64,000 nt of DNA from Streptomyces agglomeratus (GTDB lineage: Bacteria > Actinomycetota > Actinomycetes > Streptomycetales > Streptomycetaceae), in assembly GCF_001746415.1 (NCBI RefSeq), contig NZ_MEHJ01000001.1, forward strand, positions 4,113,001-4,177,000, read 5' to 3'. Under the pieces are notes generated by a model. That model was not told the DNA's origin. It was given only the letters and a program-made list of their open reading frames with translations, and made no database searches. The stretch's first letter is position 1; each line of letters starts with the position of its first letter. Positions 52,018 through 61,500 of the stretch are shown here, piece after piece. A program made the translations under genes and the position numbers.

Positions 52018-53216
52018 TGGATTTCACGCCTACGGACGAGCAGAGGGCGGCGCGGGATCTGGCCGCGCGGATCTTCGGGGACCTGTCGGCGCCCGACCGG
52101 CAGGCCGCCGCCGGGACGGGCACGGACGGCGAACTGTGGAAGGCGCTGTGCGGCGCCGGCCTCGTCGAGGCCGTCGGGGAAACCGGCCTCCTCGGGCTCG
52201 TGCTGCTGCTGGAGGAGCAGGGGCGTACGACGGCGCAGGTGCCGTTCGCCGCGACCTGCGTGTACGGGATGCTGGCGGTCGCCGCGCACGGTACGGAGGA
52301 GCAGCGAGCCCGGCTGCTGCCCGCGATCGGCGCCGGCATGGCGGTGGTGACCGGGGCGTTTCCTGCCACCGGGGCGATACGGGCCGACGCGTCCGGGGCC
52401 CTGAGCGGCGTGGCGGCAGTGGTGCCGTGGCTGCGCGACGCCACGCACGTGCTGGTCCCGGACGCGGACCGGGAGCTGTGGCTCGTGGCTGTGGCGGATG
52501 CGGCGGTGACGACGGAGGCGGTCGAGACCACCGCGCCGTGGGCGGCCGGGCGACTCACGTTGAGACGGGCGAGGGGGGAGCGGATCGGCCAGTGCTCCGC
52601 CCCGGACAAGAGGCCGTCCGGTTCTGGTCATGGTTCTGGTCCTGGTCCCGGTCGTCCAACGCCGGAGGGGCTGAATCCGGCGCGCGGCGGGCCGGGCGTT
52701 GTGTCCGGGGGGATTGGAGGGTCCGGGAGGTTCAGGAGGTTCCGGGGAGCGTACGACGGTGTGCTCGCGGTCAGCCGGGTTGCCTTCGCAGGGCTTCAGG
52801 TCGGGGTGTGCGCCGGGTCTCTCGCGCGGGCCGTGGAGCACACCTCGCAGCGGGAGCAGTTCGGGCAGCCTCTGTCGGCCAACCAGGGGGTGCTGCTGCG
52901 CGCCGCCGACGCGTACATGGACACCGAGGCGATACGGGTCACGGCATACGAAGCGGCCTGGCGCCACGACGCGGGGCTGCCGTTCGCCACTCACGCCCTC
53001 ACCGCCGCGTGGTGGGCGTCGGAGGCCGGGCAGCGTGTCGTGCACGCCGGGCAGCACCTGCACGGTGGAACGGGCGCCGACCTGGAGCATCCCGTCCACC
53101 GGCACTTCCTGTGGGGGCGGCAGCTCGACGCGTATCTGGGTGGTGGCAGCGAAGTGCTGGAAGAACTCGGCCAGTTACTGGCCGGTGACGGGCCGAAGGA
53201 GGGGGAGCCGGTATGA
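52017..53216 (+). CDS. Acyl-CoA dehydrogenase with low-complexity insert (ChsE1/FadE28-like)
   Basis: A 399-residue protein; ATG 52017 overlaps the stop before it (TGATG). The N-terminal half (MDFTPTDEQRAARDLAARIF) and C-terminal half (AVEHTSQREQFGQPLSANQG, HLHGGTGADLEHPVHRHF) are ordinary. Residues about 195-245 form a Gly/Pro/Ser-rich stretch (GSGHGSGPGPGRPTPEG) absent from typical members; without it the length is that of FadE28. It probably pairs with the dehydrogenase at 49832. Confidence 0.83.
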   Translation: MDFTPTDEQRAARDLAARIFGDLSAPDRQAAAGTGTDGELWKALCGAGLVEAVGETGLLGLVLLLEEQGRTTAQVPFAATCVYGMLAVAAHGTEEQRARLLPAIGAGMAVVTGAFPATGAIRADASGALSGVAAVVPWLRDATHVLVPDADRELWLVAVADAAVTTEAVETTAPWAAGRLTLRRARGERIGQCSAPDKRPSGSGHGSGPGPGRPTPEGLNPARGGPGVVSGGIGGSGRFRRFRGAYDGVLAVSRVAFAGLQVGVCAGSLARAVEHTSQREQFGQPLSANQGVLLRAADAYMDTEAIRVTAYEAAWRHDAGLPFATHALTAAWWASEAGQRVVHAGQHLHGGTGADLEHPVHRHFLWGRQLDAYLGGGSEVLEELGQLLAGDGPKEGEPV

Positions 53217-53773
53217 AGGTGGGGCACGCGCTGCCGGCGCTGGAGATTCCGGTCACCCGCACGCTGATCGTCGCGGGTGCTGTGGCCTCCCGCGACTACC
53301 AGGATGTCCACCACGACGCCGAGGCGGCGCGGGAGAAGGGCTCCCCCGACATCTTCATGAACATCCTGACGACCAACGGGCTGGTCGGCCGGTACATCAC
53401 CGACCGCCTCGGCCCCGGCGCCAGGCTGCGCGCCGTGAAGATCCGTCTCGGGGTGCCCAATTACCCCGGCGACACGATGGTCCTGACCGGCACGGTCACC
53501 GCCGTCGCGCCGGACGGCACGGCCGAGGTACAGGTCGTCGGTGCGAACGGGCTCGGTCGTCACGTCACCGGCACGGTGACGGTCAGCCTCGGCGTCGCCG
53601 GGGCGGGTGTGGGATCCGGCCCGGGAGCCGGCACCAGCACCGGCGCCCATGACGACCCCGGCACGGGCACCAGCACCAGCACCGGCGCCCATGACTACAC
53701 CGGCGCCCATGACGACACCGGCACCAGCACCAGCACCGGCACCGGGTCCGGAATGCCTGGGGAGGGATCGTGA
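53213..53773 (+). CDS. MaoC-like hydratase subunit (ChsH1-like) with repeat tail
   Basis: A 186-residue protein; ATG 53213 overlaps the stop before it. Residues 1-128 are a hot-dog domain with RDYQDVHHDAEAAREKGSPD, matching the MaoC active-site loop (Asp and His). Residues 130-186 are a Gly/Thr/Ser repeat tail with GAHDDPGTGTSTSTGAHD-like units encoded by tandem DNA repeats at about 53619-53750. The tail is unusual. The first domain pairs with the MaoC-DUF35 protein. Confidence 0.87.
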   Translation: MKVGHALPALEIPVTRTLIVAGAVASRDYQDVHHDAEAAREKGSPDIFMNILTTNGLVGRYITDRLGPGARLRAVKIRLGVPNYPGDTMVLTGTVTAVAPDGTAEVQVVGANGLGRHVTGTVTVSLGVAGAGVGSGPGAGTSTGAHDDPGTGTSTSTGAHDYTGAHDDTGTSTSTGTGSGMPGEGS

Positions 53774-54936
53774 GCTTACGCAGGGCCGATCAGCTCGGTG
53801 GGAAGGCCGCGATCGTCGGCATCGGTGCGACCGAATTCTCCAAGGACTCCGGGCGCAGCGAGCTCAAGCTGGCCGTCGAGGCCGTACAGGCCGCCGTCGA
53901 GGATGCCGGTCTCACCCCGGCCGACGTGGACGGCATGGTCACCTTCACGATGGACACCAGCCCCGAGATCACCGTCGCCCAGGCGGCCGGCATCGGCGAG
54001 CTGTCCTTCTTCTCCCGCGTCCATTACGGGGGCGGCGCGGCCTGCGCCACCGTGCAGCAGGCCGCCCTCGCCGTGGCGAGCGGGGTGGCCGAAGTCGTCG
54101 TCTGCTACCGGGCGTTCAATGAACGGTCGGGTCGCCGCTTCGGTTCGGGGGTGCAGCACCGCGAGCCGTCGGCCGAGGGCGCGGCGCTCGGCTGGAACCT
54201 GCCGTCCGGCCTGCTCACCCCCGCCTCCTGGGTCGCCATGGCTGCCCAGCGCTATCTGCATACGTACGGCCTGACGCCCGAAGTCTTCGGCCACGTCGCC
54301 GTCACCGACCGCCGTCACGCCGCCCGCAACCCCGCCGCGTACTTCTACGAGAAGCCCATCACCCTCGCCGACCACGCCACCTCACGCTGGATCGTCGAGC
54401 CGCTGCGGCTCCTCGACTGCTGTCAGGAGACCGACGGCGGGCAGGCGCTCGTCGTCACCTCCGCCGAGCGGGCCGCAGACCTGCCGCACCCACCGGCGTT
54501 GATCGTCGCCGCGGCGCAGGGGGCCGGGCGGAGCCAGGAGCAGATGACCAGCTTCTACCGCGACGGCCTCACCGGACTGCCAGAGATGAACGTGGTGGCA
54601 CGGCAGCTCTGGCAGACCTCGGGGATCGGCCCGGACGACATCGATGTGGGAATCCTCTACGACCACTTCACCCCGTTCGTGCTGATGCAGCTGGAGGAGT
54701 TCGGGTTCTGCGGGCCCGGCGAGGGCGCCGCGTTCGTGGCCGGGGACGCGCTGCCGCTGAACACGCACGGCGGCCAGCTCGGCGAGGCGTACCTGCACGG
54801 AATGAACGGCATCGCGGAGGCGGTCAGACAGCTGCGCGGCACCTCGGTGAACCAGATACCCGGCGCGGCCCGGTCCCTGGTGACGGCGGGGACCGGCGTT
54901 CCCACGTCCGGGTTGATCCTCGGCGCGGATGGCTGA
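53770..54936 (+). CDS. Thiolase-fold lipid-transfer/aldolase protein (Ltp2-like)
   Basis: A 388-residue thiolase-like protein. GTG 53770 overlaps the stop before it. Family features include AAIVGIGATEFSKDSGRSEL, ARVHYGGGA-like VHYGGGAACATVQQAALAVA and GTSVNQIPGAARSLVTAGTG. In the igr pathway Ltp2 is the aldolase that releases propionyl-CoA and it works with the DUF35 domain of ChsH2. It ends the five-gene coupled operon. Confidence 0.88.
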   Translation: MSLRRADQLGGKAAIVGIGATEFSKDSGRSELKLAVEAVQAAVEDAGLTPADVDGMVTFTMDTSPEITVAQAAGIGELSFFSRVHYGGGAACATVQQAALAVASGVAEVVVCYRAFNERSGRRFGSGVQHREPSAEGAALGWNLPSGLLTPASWVAMAAQRYLHTYGLTPEVFGHVAVTDRRHAARNPAAYFYEKPITLADHATSRWIVEPLRLLDCCQETDGGQALVVTSAERAADLPHPPALIVAAAQGAGRSQEQMTSFYRDGLTGLPEMNVVARQLWQTSGIGPDDIDVGILYDHFTPFVLMQLEEFGFCGPGEGAAFVAGDALPLNTHGGQLGEAYLHGMNGIAEAVRQLRGTSVNQIPGAARSLVTAGTGVPTSGLILGADG

Positions 54937-54988
54937 CTGCGGAGTGTGAAGAGCGTCGGTACGGCGCGAGACCCGTTCACTCTCCCTC

Positions 54989-55939
54989 ATGTACCTAAAG
55001 AGGCTCATCGGACACGGACTCGCGCTGGCCGCGGCGATCGGCGTGCTCGCACTTCCCCAGCAGACGGAGGCCAGGGAGGCCACCCAGGGGCGGCCGGGGG
55101 CGCCCGCCGCGCGGACCGAGTCGTCAGCGCCCGCGGCAGCGCCGTCGTCCACCCCGTCGTCAGCTCCGGCCTCCGCCCCGTCGCCGGCCCCGGCCTCCGT
55201 GCCGTTGTCCGCGCCGCGCACCGTGACGTTCCGCGGCCGGGCGTTCGACACCTGCAAGACCCCGCCGCTGTCGACCCTGCGGGCTTGGCGCTCCTCACCG
55301 TACCGGGCCGTCGGTGTGTACTTCGGGGGCCGTGGCAGGGCCTGCCCCGATCAACCCCACCTCAGCAAGCGGTGGGTGGCGGCCGCGGACCGGATGGGCT
55401 GGGGGGTGCTGCCCGTCTTCGTCGGCTCGCAGTCCCCGTGCGTGCAGGCCAAGAACAAGCGGCACGTCAGGATCGGCCGCGCACCCTGGCGCCAGGGCAG
55501 GAAGGAGGGGCGGCAGGCAGTCCGCGCGGCGAAGGCGCTCGGCATGCTCACGGGAAGCCCGCTCTACCTCGACATGGAGGCGTACAACGAGGGGAACCGC
55601 CGCTGCGCCCGCACCACCCTCGACTTCGTCCGCGGCTGGAACCGTGAAGTACGCAAGTACGCCTACCTCCCCGGCTTCTACAGCAGCGCGGATTCCGGCG
55701 TACGGCACATGGAGGCGTCGCGCAGGGCGGGGGTCGCGGACCTGCCGTCGGTGATGTGGTTCGCCCGTTGGGACGGCAAGCCGTCGCTGTACGGGGAGCG
55801 CGTCCTGTCCAAGCGGGCCTGGACCCCGCACCGCCGCATTCACCAGTACGCGGGCAACGTCACCGAGAAGCACGGCGGCCGACGGCTGACCATCGACCGG
55901 AACTCGGCCGACGCCCCGGTCGCCCGTATCGGCAGCTGA
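54989..55939 (+). CDS. Secreted DUF1906 glycoside-hydrolase-like protein
   Basis: A 316-residue protein from ATG 54989. A signal peptide (LALAAAIGVLALPQQTEA) is followed by a Ser/Pro/Ala-rich linker (about 40-77). The DUF1906 domain (about 80-316) is a TIM-barrel-like fold with RAFDTCKTPPLSTLRAWRSS, GSPLYLDMEAYNEGN and WTPHRRIHQYAGNVTEKHGG, resembling Rv2525c-type proteins. The Asp-Glu pair in LDMEAY is the likely acid site. Substrate probably cell-wall glycan; unproven. Confidence 0.86.
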   Translation: MYLKRLIGHGLALAAAIGVLALPQQTEAREATQGRPGAPAARTESSAPAAAPSSTPSSAPASAPSPAPASVPLSAPRTVTFRGRAFDTCKTPPLSTLRAWRSSPYRAVGVYFGGRGRACPDQPHLSKRWVAAADRMGWGVLPVFVGSQSPCVQAKNKRHVRIGRAPWRQGRKEGRQAVRAAKALGMLTGSPLYLDMEAYNEGNRRCARTTLDFVRGWNREVRKYAYLPGFYSSADSGVRHMEASRRAGVADLPSVMWFARWDGKPSLYGERVLSKRAWTPHRRIHQYAGNVTEKHGGRRLTIDRNSADAPVARIGS

Positions 55940-56022
55940 CCCCCGGGCGTACGCCGGAGCAACCCGGGCCGGCATCCGGGCAGGCCGCACGGCGGGCGAC
56001 GGAGCGGGCAACGGCCGCCCCT

Positions 56023-56053
56023 GAGACGCGACCCCTACCCGGGGTCGCGTCTC
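56023..56053 (+). terminator. Terminator after the DUF1906 gene
   Basis: A perfect 13-bp inverted repeat (GAGACGCGACCCC and complement) with a 5-nt loop, 84 bp after the stop. Confidence 0.75.
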
Positions 56054-56161
56054 CTCCACCCTCAGGAGGTCGGACAGCCCCCGCCCCTACAACCTGAGGC
56101 GGACCCCCTTTCGGGACCTGGGGCCGATCCGCAGCGTCCGGCCCGCTCCTAGCGTGGAGCC

Positions 56162-56740
56162 ATGACCACGCCTGTCTGCACCAGCGCATCCAAGGCGGCG
56201 ACCAGGGCGGCGACGCCGACGCCCTGTCCGTCGTTCTCCACGTACGTACGCACCCGGGGGCCCGTACTGCTGCGCACCGCACGCTCGCTCACCGCGAATC
56301 CGTGCGACGCGGAGGACCTGTTGCAGACGGCGCTCACCAAGACGTACGTCGCCTGGGACCGGATCGAGGACCACCGGGCGCTCGACGGCTACGTACGCCG
56401 GGCCCTGCTCAACACCCGCACTTCCCAGTGGCGCAAGCGGAAGGTCGACGAGTACGCCACCGACGAGCTGCCCGAGCCCGGCCCCGCCTCCGCCGCCGGT
56501 TCCGCCGCCGCGGGCGCCGTCGACCCCGCCGAGCAGCAGGCGCTGCGCGACGCGATGTGGCGCGCGATCATGAAGCTGCCCGACCGCCAGCGGGCCATGG
56601 TCGTCCTGCGCTACTACGAGGACCTCAGCGAGGTCCAGACGGCCGAGGTCCTGGGCGTCTCCGTCGGTACGGTCAAGAGCGCCGTCTCGCGCGCCCTCGG
56701 CAAGCTCCGGGAGGACCCGGAGCTGGCCCCGGTGCGCTGA
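56162..56740 (+). CDS. SigE-family ECF sigma factor
   Basis: A 192-residue sigma-70 protein from ATG 56162. Region 2 is FSTYVRTRGPVLLRTARSLT, CDAEDLLQTALTKTYVAW and GYVRRALLNTRTSQWRKR. Region 4 is MKLPDRQRAMVVLRYYEDLS with EVLGVSVGTVKSAVSRAL. The linker is Ala/Pro-rich. No anti-sigma gene is adjacent. It begins 222 bp after the DUF1906 gene and reads toward the acyl-CoA ligase. Confidence 0.9.
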   Translation: MTTPVCTSASKAATRAATPTPCPSFSTYVRTRGPVLLRTARSLTANPCDAEDLLQTALTKTYVAWDRIEDHRALDGYVRRALLNTRTSQWRKRKVDEYATDELPEPGPASAAGSAAAGAVDPAEQQALRDAMWRAIMKLPDRQRAMVVLRYYEDLSEVQTAEVLGVSVGTVKSAVSRALGKLREDPELAPVR

Positions 56741-56873
56741 CGAGCCCCCTGTTCGCCGGTGCTCTGCGCGGCGAACCCGATTCGTAGTCTCGGAAGTAGT
56801 GACATACCGCTCGGTACGTGCGCAGAATCAGGCCATCCTTATTACTGCCGCGTAGCGCCCCCGGGAGGACGCC

Positions 56874-58520
56874 GTGCTGAGCACCATGCAGGACGTACCA
56901 CTGACCGTGACCCGCATCCTGAAGCACGGGATGACGATCCACGGTCGCTCACAGGTCACCACATGGACCGGTGAGGAGGAGCCGCAGCGCCGCACCTTCG
57001 CCGATGTCGGCGAGCGCGCGACACGGCTCGCGAACGCCCTGCGCGACGAGCTCGGAGTCGACGGCGACCAGCGCGTCGCGACCCTGATGTGGAACAACGC
57101 GGAGCATGTGGAGGCGTATCTCGCGATCCCCTCCATGGGCGCCGTGCTCCACCCGCTCAACCTGCGCCTGCCCCCCGAGCAGCTGGTGTGGATCGTCAAC
57201 CACGCCGCCGACCGGGTCGTCATCGCCAACGGCTCGCTGCTGCCGCTGCTCGCGCCACTCCTCCCGCACCTGAAGACCGTCGAGCACGTGGTCGTCTCGG
57301 GCCCGGGCGACCGCTCGCTGCTCGACGGCTGCGCGCCGCGCGTGCACGAGTACGAGGAACTGATCGCGGACCGCCCCACCACGTACGCCTGGCCCGAGCT
57401 GGACGAACGCTCCGCCGCGGCCATGTGCTACACCTCCGGCACCACCGGCGACCCCAAGGGCGTCGTCTACTCCCACCGCTCCATCTACCTGCACTCCATG
57501 CAGGTCAACATGGCCGAGTCGATGGGGCTGAACGACAAGGACACCACCCTCGTGGTCGTCCCCCAGTTCCATGTGATGGCCTGGGGTCTGCCGCACGCCA
57601 CCTTCATGACCGGCATCAACATGCTCATGCCGGACCGCTTCCTTCAGCCCGCGCCGCTCGCCGAAATGATCGAGCGCGAGAAGCCGACGCACGCCGCCGC
57701 CGTTCCCACCATCTGGCAGGGCCTGCTCGCCGAGGTCACCGCCAACCCGCGCGACCTCTCCTCCATGGCGAGCGTCACCATCGGCGGCGCCGCCTGCCCG
57801 CCGGCCCTGATGGAGGCGTACGACAAGCTCGGTGTGCGCCTGTGTCACGCCTGGGGCATGACGGAGACCTCCCCGCTCGGCACCATGGCCCACCCGCCCG
57901 CCGGGCTCACCCCCGAGGAGGAGTGGCCGTACCGCGTCACGCAGGGCCGCTTCCCGGCCGGTGTCGAGGCGCGGCTGATCGGGCCGGGCGGTGAAGTCCT
58001 GCCCTGGGACGGCGAGTCGGCCGGTGAGCTGGAGGTACGCGGCCCCTGGATCGCCGGGGCGTACTACGGCGGCGCTGCCGGTGAGGACTTCAGGCCCGAC
58101 GACAAGTTCAGCGAGGACGGCTGGCTCAAGACCGGCGACATCGGCGTCATCAGCACCGACGGCTTCCTCACCCTCACCGACCGGGCGAAGGACGTCATCA
58201 AGTCCGGCGGGGAGTGGATTTCGAGCGTCGAGCTGGAGAACGCGCTGATGGCCCACCCGGACGTCGCGGAGGCGGCCGTCGTCGCCGTTCCGGACGACAG
58301 GTGGAGCGAGCGCCCGCTGGCCACGGTGGTGCTGAAGGAGGGCGCGACTGCGGACTACGAGGAGCTGCGGGCGTTCCTCGCCGGCAAGATCGCGAAGTGG
58401 CAGCTCCCGGAGCGGTGGGCGATGATCCCGGCCGTGCCGAAGACGAGCGTGGGCAAGTTCGACAAAAAGGTGATCCGCAAGCAGTACGCGGACGGCGAGC
58501 TGGACGTCACGAAGTTCTGA
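56874..58520 (+). CDS. Long-chain fatty acyl-CoA ligase (FadD-like)
   Basis: A 548-residue ANL enzyme; GTG 56874 with GGGAGGAC upstream. AMP motif P-loop [12 protein letters not shown] (near 185), [12 protein letters not shown] (near 325), GWLKTGDIG and the hinge [20 protein letters not shown], and a C-terminal catalytic Lys in TSVGKFDKK. It activates fatty acids or steroid side-chain acids as CoA thioesters; proximity to the igr-like operon (2 kb) makes steroid acids a possibility but its own promoter and an intervening sigma factor separate them. Confidence 0.92.
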   Translation: MLSTMQDVPLTVTRILKHGMTIHGRSQVTTWTGEEEPQRRTFADVGERATRLANALRDELGVDGDQRVATLMWNNAEHVEAYLAIPSMGAVLHPLNLRLPPEQLVWIVNHAADRVVIANGSLLPLLAPLLPHLKTVEHVVVSGPGDRSLLDGCAPRVHEYEELIADRPTTYAWPELDERSAAAMCYTSGTTGDPKGVVYSHRSIYLHSMQVNMAESMGLNDKDTTLVVVPQFHVMAWGLPHATFMTGINMLMPDRFLQPAPLAEMIEREKPTHAAAVPTIWQGLLAEVTANPRDLSSMASVTIGGAACPPALMEAYDKLGVRLCHAWGMTETSPLGTMAHPPAGLTPEEEWPYRVTQGRFPAGVEARLIGPGGEVLPWDGESAGELEVRGPWIAGAYYGGAAGEDFRPDDKFSEDGWLKTGDIGVISTDGFLTLTDRAKDVIKSGGEWISSVELENALMAHPDVAEAAVVAVPDDRWSERPLATVVLKEGATADYEELRAFLAGKIAKWQLPERWAMIPAVPKTSVGKFDKKVIRKQYADGELDVTKF

Positions 58521-58542
58521 GGGCGTCCGACATGAACTGCTG

Positions 58543-58572
58543 AAGGGGCCCCGCAACGGCGCGGGGCCCCTT
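58543..58572. terminator. Terminator between convergent fadD and hybrid-kinase genes
   Basis: Arms AAGGGGCCCCGC and complement, 12 bp perfect, loop 6 nt, followed by TTTAG. It lies in the 75-bp gap of convergent genes. Confidence 0.85.
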
Positions 58573-58595
58573 TAGTGCGACACGGTGCCGGCGGC

Positions 58596-61500
58596 TCAGT
58601 TGGTGCCGATCTTCGCGAGCAGGTCCACGATCCGGCCCTGCACCTCACTGCTCGTCGAGCGTTCCGCGAGGAAGAGCACCGTCTCCCCCGAGGCGAGCCG
58701 GTGCAGCTCGCCCTCGTCGAGGCCGGCCGAGGTGTAGACGACCAGCGGCGTACGGTTCAACTGCCCGTTGGCGCGCAGCCAGTCGACGATCCCGGCGCGT
58801 CGGCGGCGTACCTGCATCAGGTCCATCACCACCAGGTTCGGCCGCATCTGCGTCGCCAGCGCGACCGCTTCGGTGTCCGTCCCGGCGCGCCCGACCTGCA
58901 TACCGCGCCGCTCCAGCGTCGCCGTCAGCGCGAGCGCGATCTCCTCGTGCTCCTCGATCAGCAGGACACGCGAGGGGTGCTGCTCGCTGTCGCGCGGCGC
59001 GAGCGCCTTGAGCAGTACGGCGGGGTCGGCTCCGTACGCCGCCTCACGCGTCGCCTGCCCGAGACCGGCCGTCACGAGCACCGGCACCTCGGCCGCCACG
59101 GCGGCCTGGCGCAGGGACTGGAGCGCCGTGCGGGTGATGGGCCCGGTGAGCGGGTCCACGAAGAGGGCGGCCGGGAACGCCGCGATCTGCGCGTCGACCT
59201 CCTCGCGGGAGTGCACGATCACCGGGCGGTAGCCGCGGTCGCTCAGCGCCTGCTGCGTCGAGACGTCCGGGGCGGGCCACACCAGCAGGCGGCGCGGGTT
59301 GTCGAGCGGCTCGGGGGGCAGTTCGTCGTCGACGGGCTGCGGCTGGGGGCGGTTGGCCACCTCCACGGCGCCATTGGGGCCGTCCAGCGGCTCGGGCCCC
59401 TCGGAGCCCTCGTCGGGTGCTCCTATGGCGTACGCCCGGCCCTCGGCCTGCGCCGACAGCCGCTGCTGGAGCGGGCCCTGGGCCTGCGGGTGCGACCGGG
59501 CGGCAGGTTCGGAGGCTTCTGCCGTCCGGGTGCCTTCTGCCGGCGTGCCCTGCTCGGCCTCCGGCCGCGCCGCGGCGAGCTTCCGGCGCCGCCCCGAGCC
59601 GAGGGTCTGGTTCTGCTGGTGGGCGATCTGCTGGGCGAACGGCATGCCCTGGCCGAGGGTACGCACGCTGAACGCGCGGCCCTGCGAGGAGTCGGCGCCG
59701 GGCAGAGGGGCGGAGAGAGGAGCGGGCGTCTGCGCGGGGGCCTGTACCGAGGCTGGGGCTTCGGCGGGGAGGGGCTGTGCGGGCGGCAACGGCTGTGCGG
59801 CGCGCGGCTGCTGGGGCGCGGCGGTGGCGGGCGCGGCGACGGGAGGGGAGTGGCGGGGCAACAGGAGCGGCGGGAGACGCGACGCCGTTCACGCCGACCG
59901 AGCCCGTCACACCGGCGGTGCCGTTCGGAGCGGCGGTGCTGTTCGCAGCGGCGGTGCTGTTCGGACCGGCGGGAACGGCCGGACCGGCCGGACCGGCCGA
60001 AAACGCTCCATGCCGCTCGGCCCCGTGCTGCTCGGCTTCGTCCTCGCTCGCCGGCGTCCCGGCGAAGCCGGGAGCGGGCCAGGTCTGCGTCGTACCGGTC
60101 GTCGTCGCCGTGGCTCCGCCGGGGGCGGCGGACCAGTTCGGCGGCACGGGGACGGCACCGCTGTCGTGCGCGGCGGCGTCCGCAACCGTGGGGGGCGCGG
60201 CCGGGCCGTGCCCCGAAGCGCCGTTCGCCGCCCAGCCGGCCGGCACCGGCTGACTTGCCCGCACGGGCTGACCGGGCTGACCGGGCTGAAGCGCCTGCAC
60301 CGGCTCACCGGGCTGTGCCGCTTGCACGTCCGGCGTCGGCAGCCCGGCCTGAACGTCTCCACGCGCCCTGCGCCGCCCCGTCGGAGCGGCGGTGGGATGC
60401 GCCTGCGGCGGGGTGTGGTCGGCGTCCGGAGCGGTGCGTACGGCGTCGTGGCGCCCCGGCAGCGAGGCGTCCGCCTCCCCCGCCGACGGAGGCACACGGT
60501 CGGCGTCGGCCGGCGGCAGTGCGAACGGACTGCGGGGCGCCTCGGAGCGCTCCTGCGCGGGCGCGAGCGCCCGGCGCGCACGCCGCCCGGAAGGCTGTTG
60601 GTGTTGCTGTTGGTGCAGCTGCTGGGACTCGCTCCCCGCAGACGGTACGGACGGCCCCGAAGCCAGCGCGGGAAGCGCGGGCACGTTCCCGTGCGCCGCG
60701 TCCTGGTTCTGCCGCGCGCGGCGCCCCGTAGAGCCCGGTACGTCGACGGGCACGCCCTGGGGCGGCACCGTCTCCCCGAGCGCCGCGCGCCCGGTTCCGT
60801 GCGCGCCCTCGGAGGCCGTCACGACAGAGCCCTCCGAGACCGCGCCCGCGGCCACGGGCGGTGCCGGGGCAGCGGGCAGCGCGGCACGCAGCTCCACGCC
60901 ACCACCGCCCCCGCCGGCTTCGCCCGTACGTCCCTCGCCGCCAACCTCGACGGGGCTCGGCCGCCCGCGCCTGCGCCCCGTACCCCCGGAGCCGGCGACG
61001 GCCCCGGCGCCCGGCCCCGCACCGTCGCCCGCCGCCTGCGCCGGAATGCGCTCCTGGGGACCCGCGGCCCCCGTCTCGCCCGGCGCGCCACGCCGTGCCC
61101 GTCGCCGCCCGGTGGGCGCCGCCGTCGCGGCAGCGGCGGCCTCGTCGTCGGAGCCCGCGCCGGCCGCCGCGTCCGTCGCCACCCGCTTGCCGGCCGGCTC
61201 CAGGAACGCGTCCGTGGACGACCGCCGTGCCCGCCGCCCGCCGCCCTCCGCCGGGGCCGCCTGCTGCGCCGGTACCGGCGCCGGATCCGGTTCGGCCGTC
61301 TTGCCCTGCGCCGGAGCGACCGCCCCGGAGCCCGCGCCGAGCGGCACTTCCAGTACGTACGCGTTCCCGGCCATGCCGGGCACTTCGTGCGTCTGGAGTA
61401 CGCCGCCGTGCGCCGCCACGATGCCGCGCACGATCGGCTCGTGCACCGGGTCGCCTCCGGCGTACGGTCCGCGCACCTCGATGCGTACGACCTCACCGCG

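Noticed and set aside
59044..59850. The C-terminal 270 residues of the frame starting at 62886
   Set aside because: Arg-rich nonsense overlying the well-conserved receiver frame, so it is read-through of a frameshift and not a real domain.
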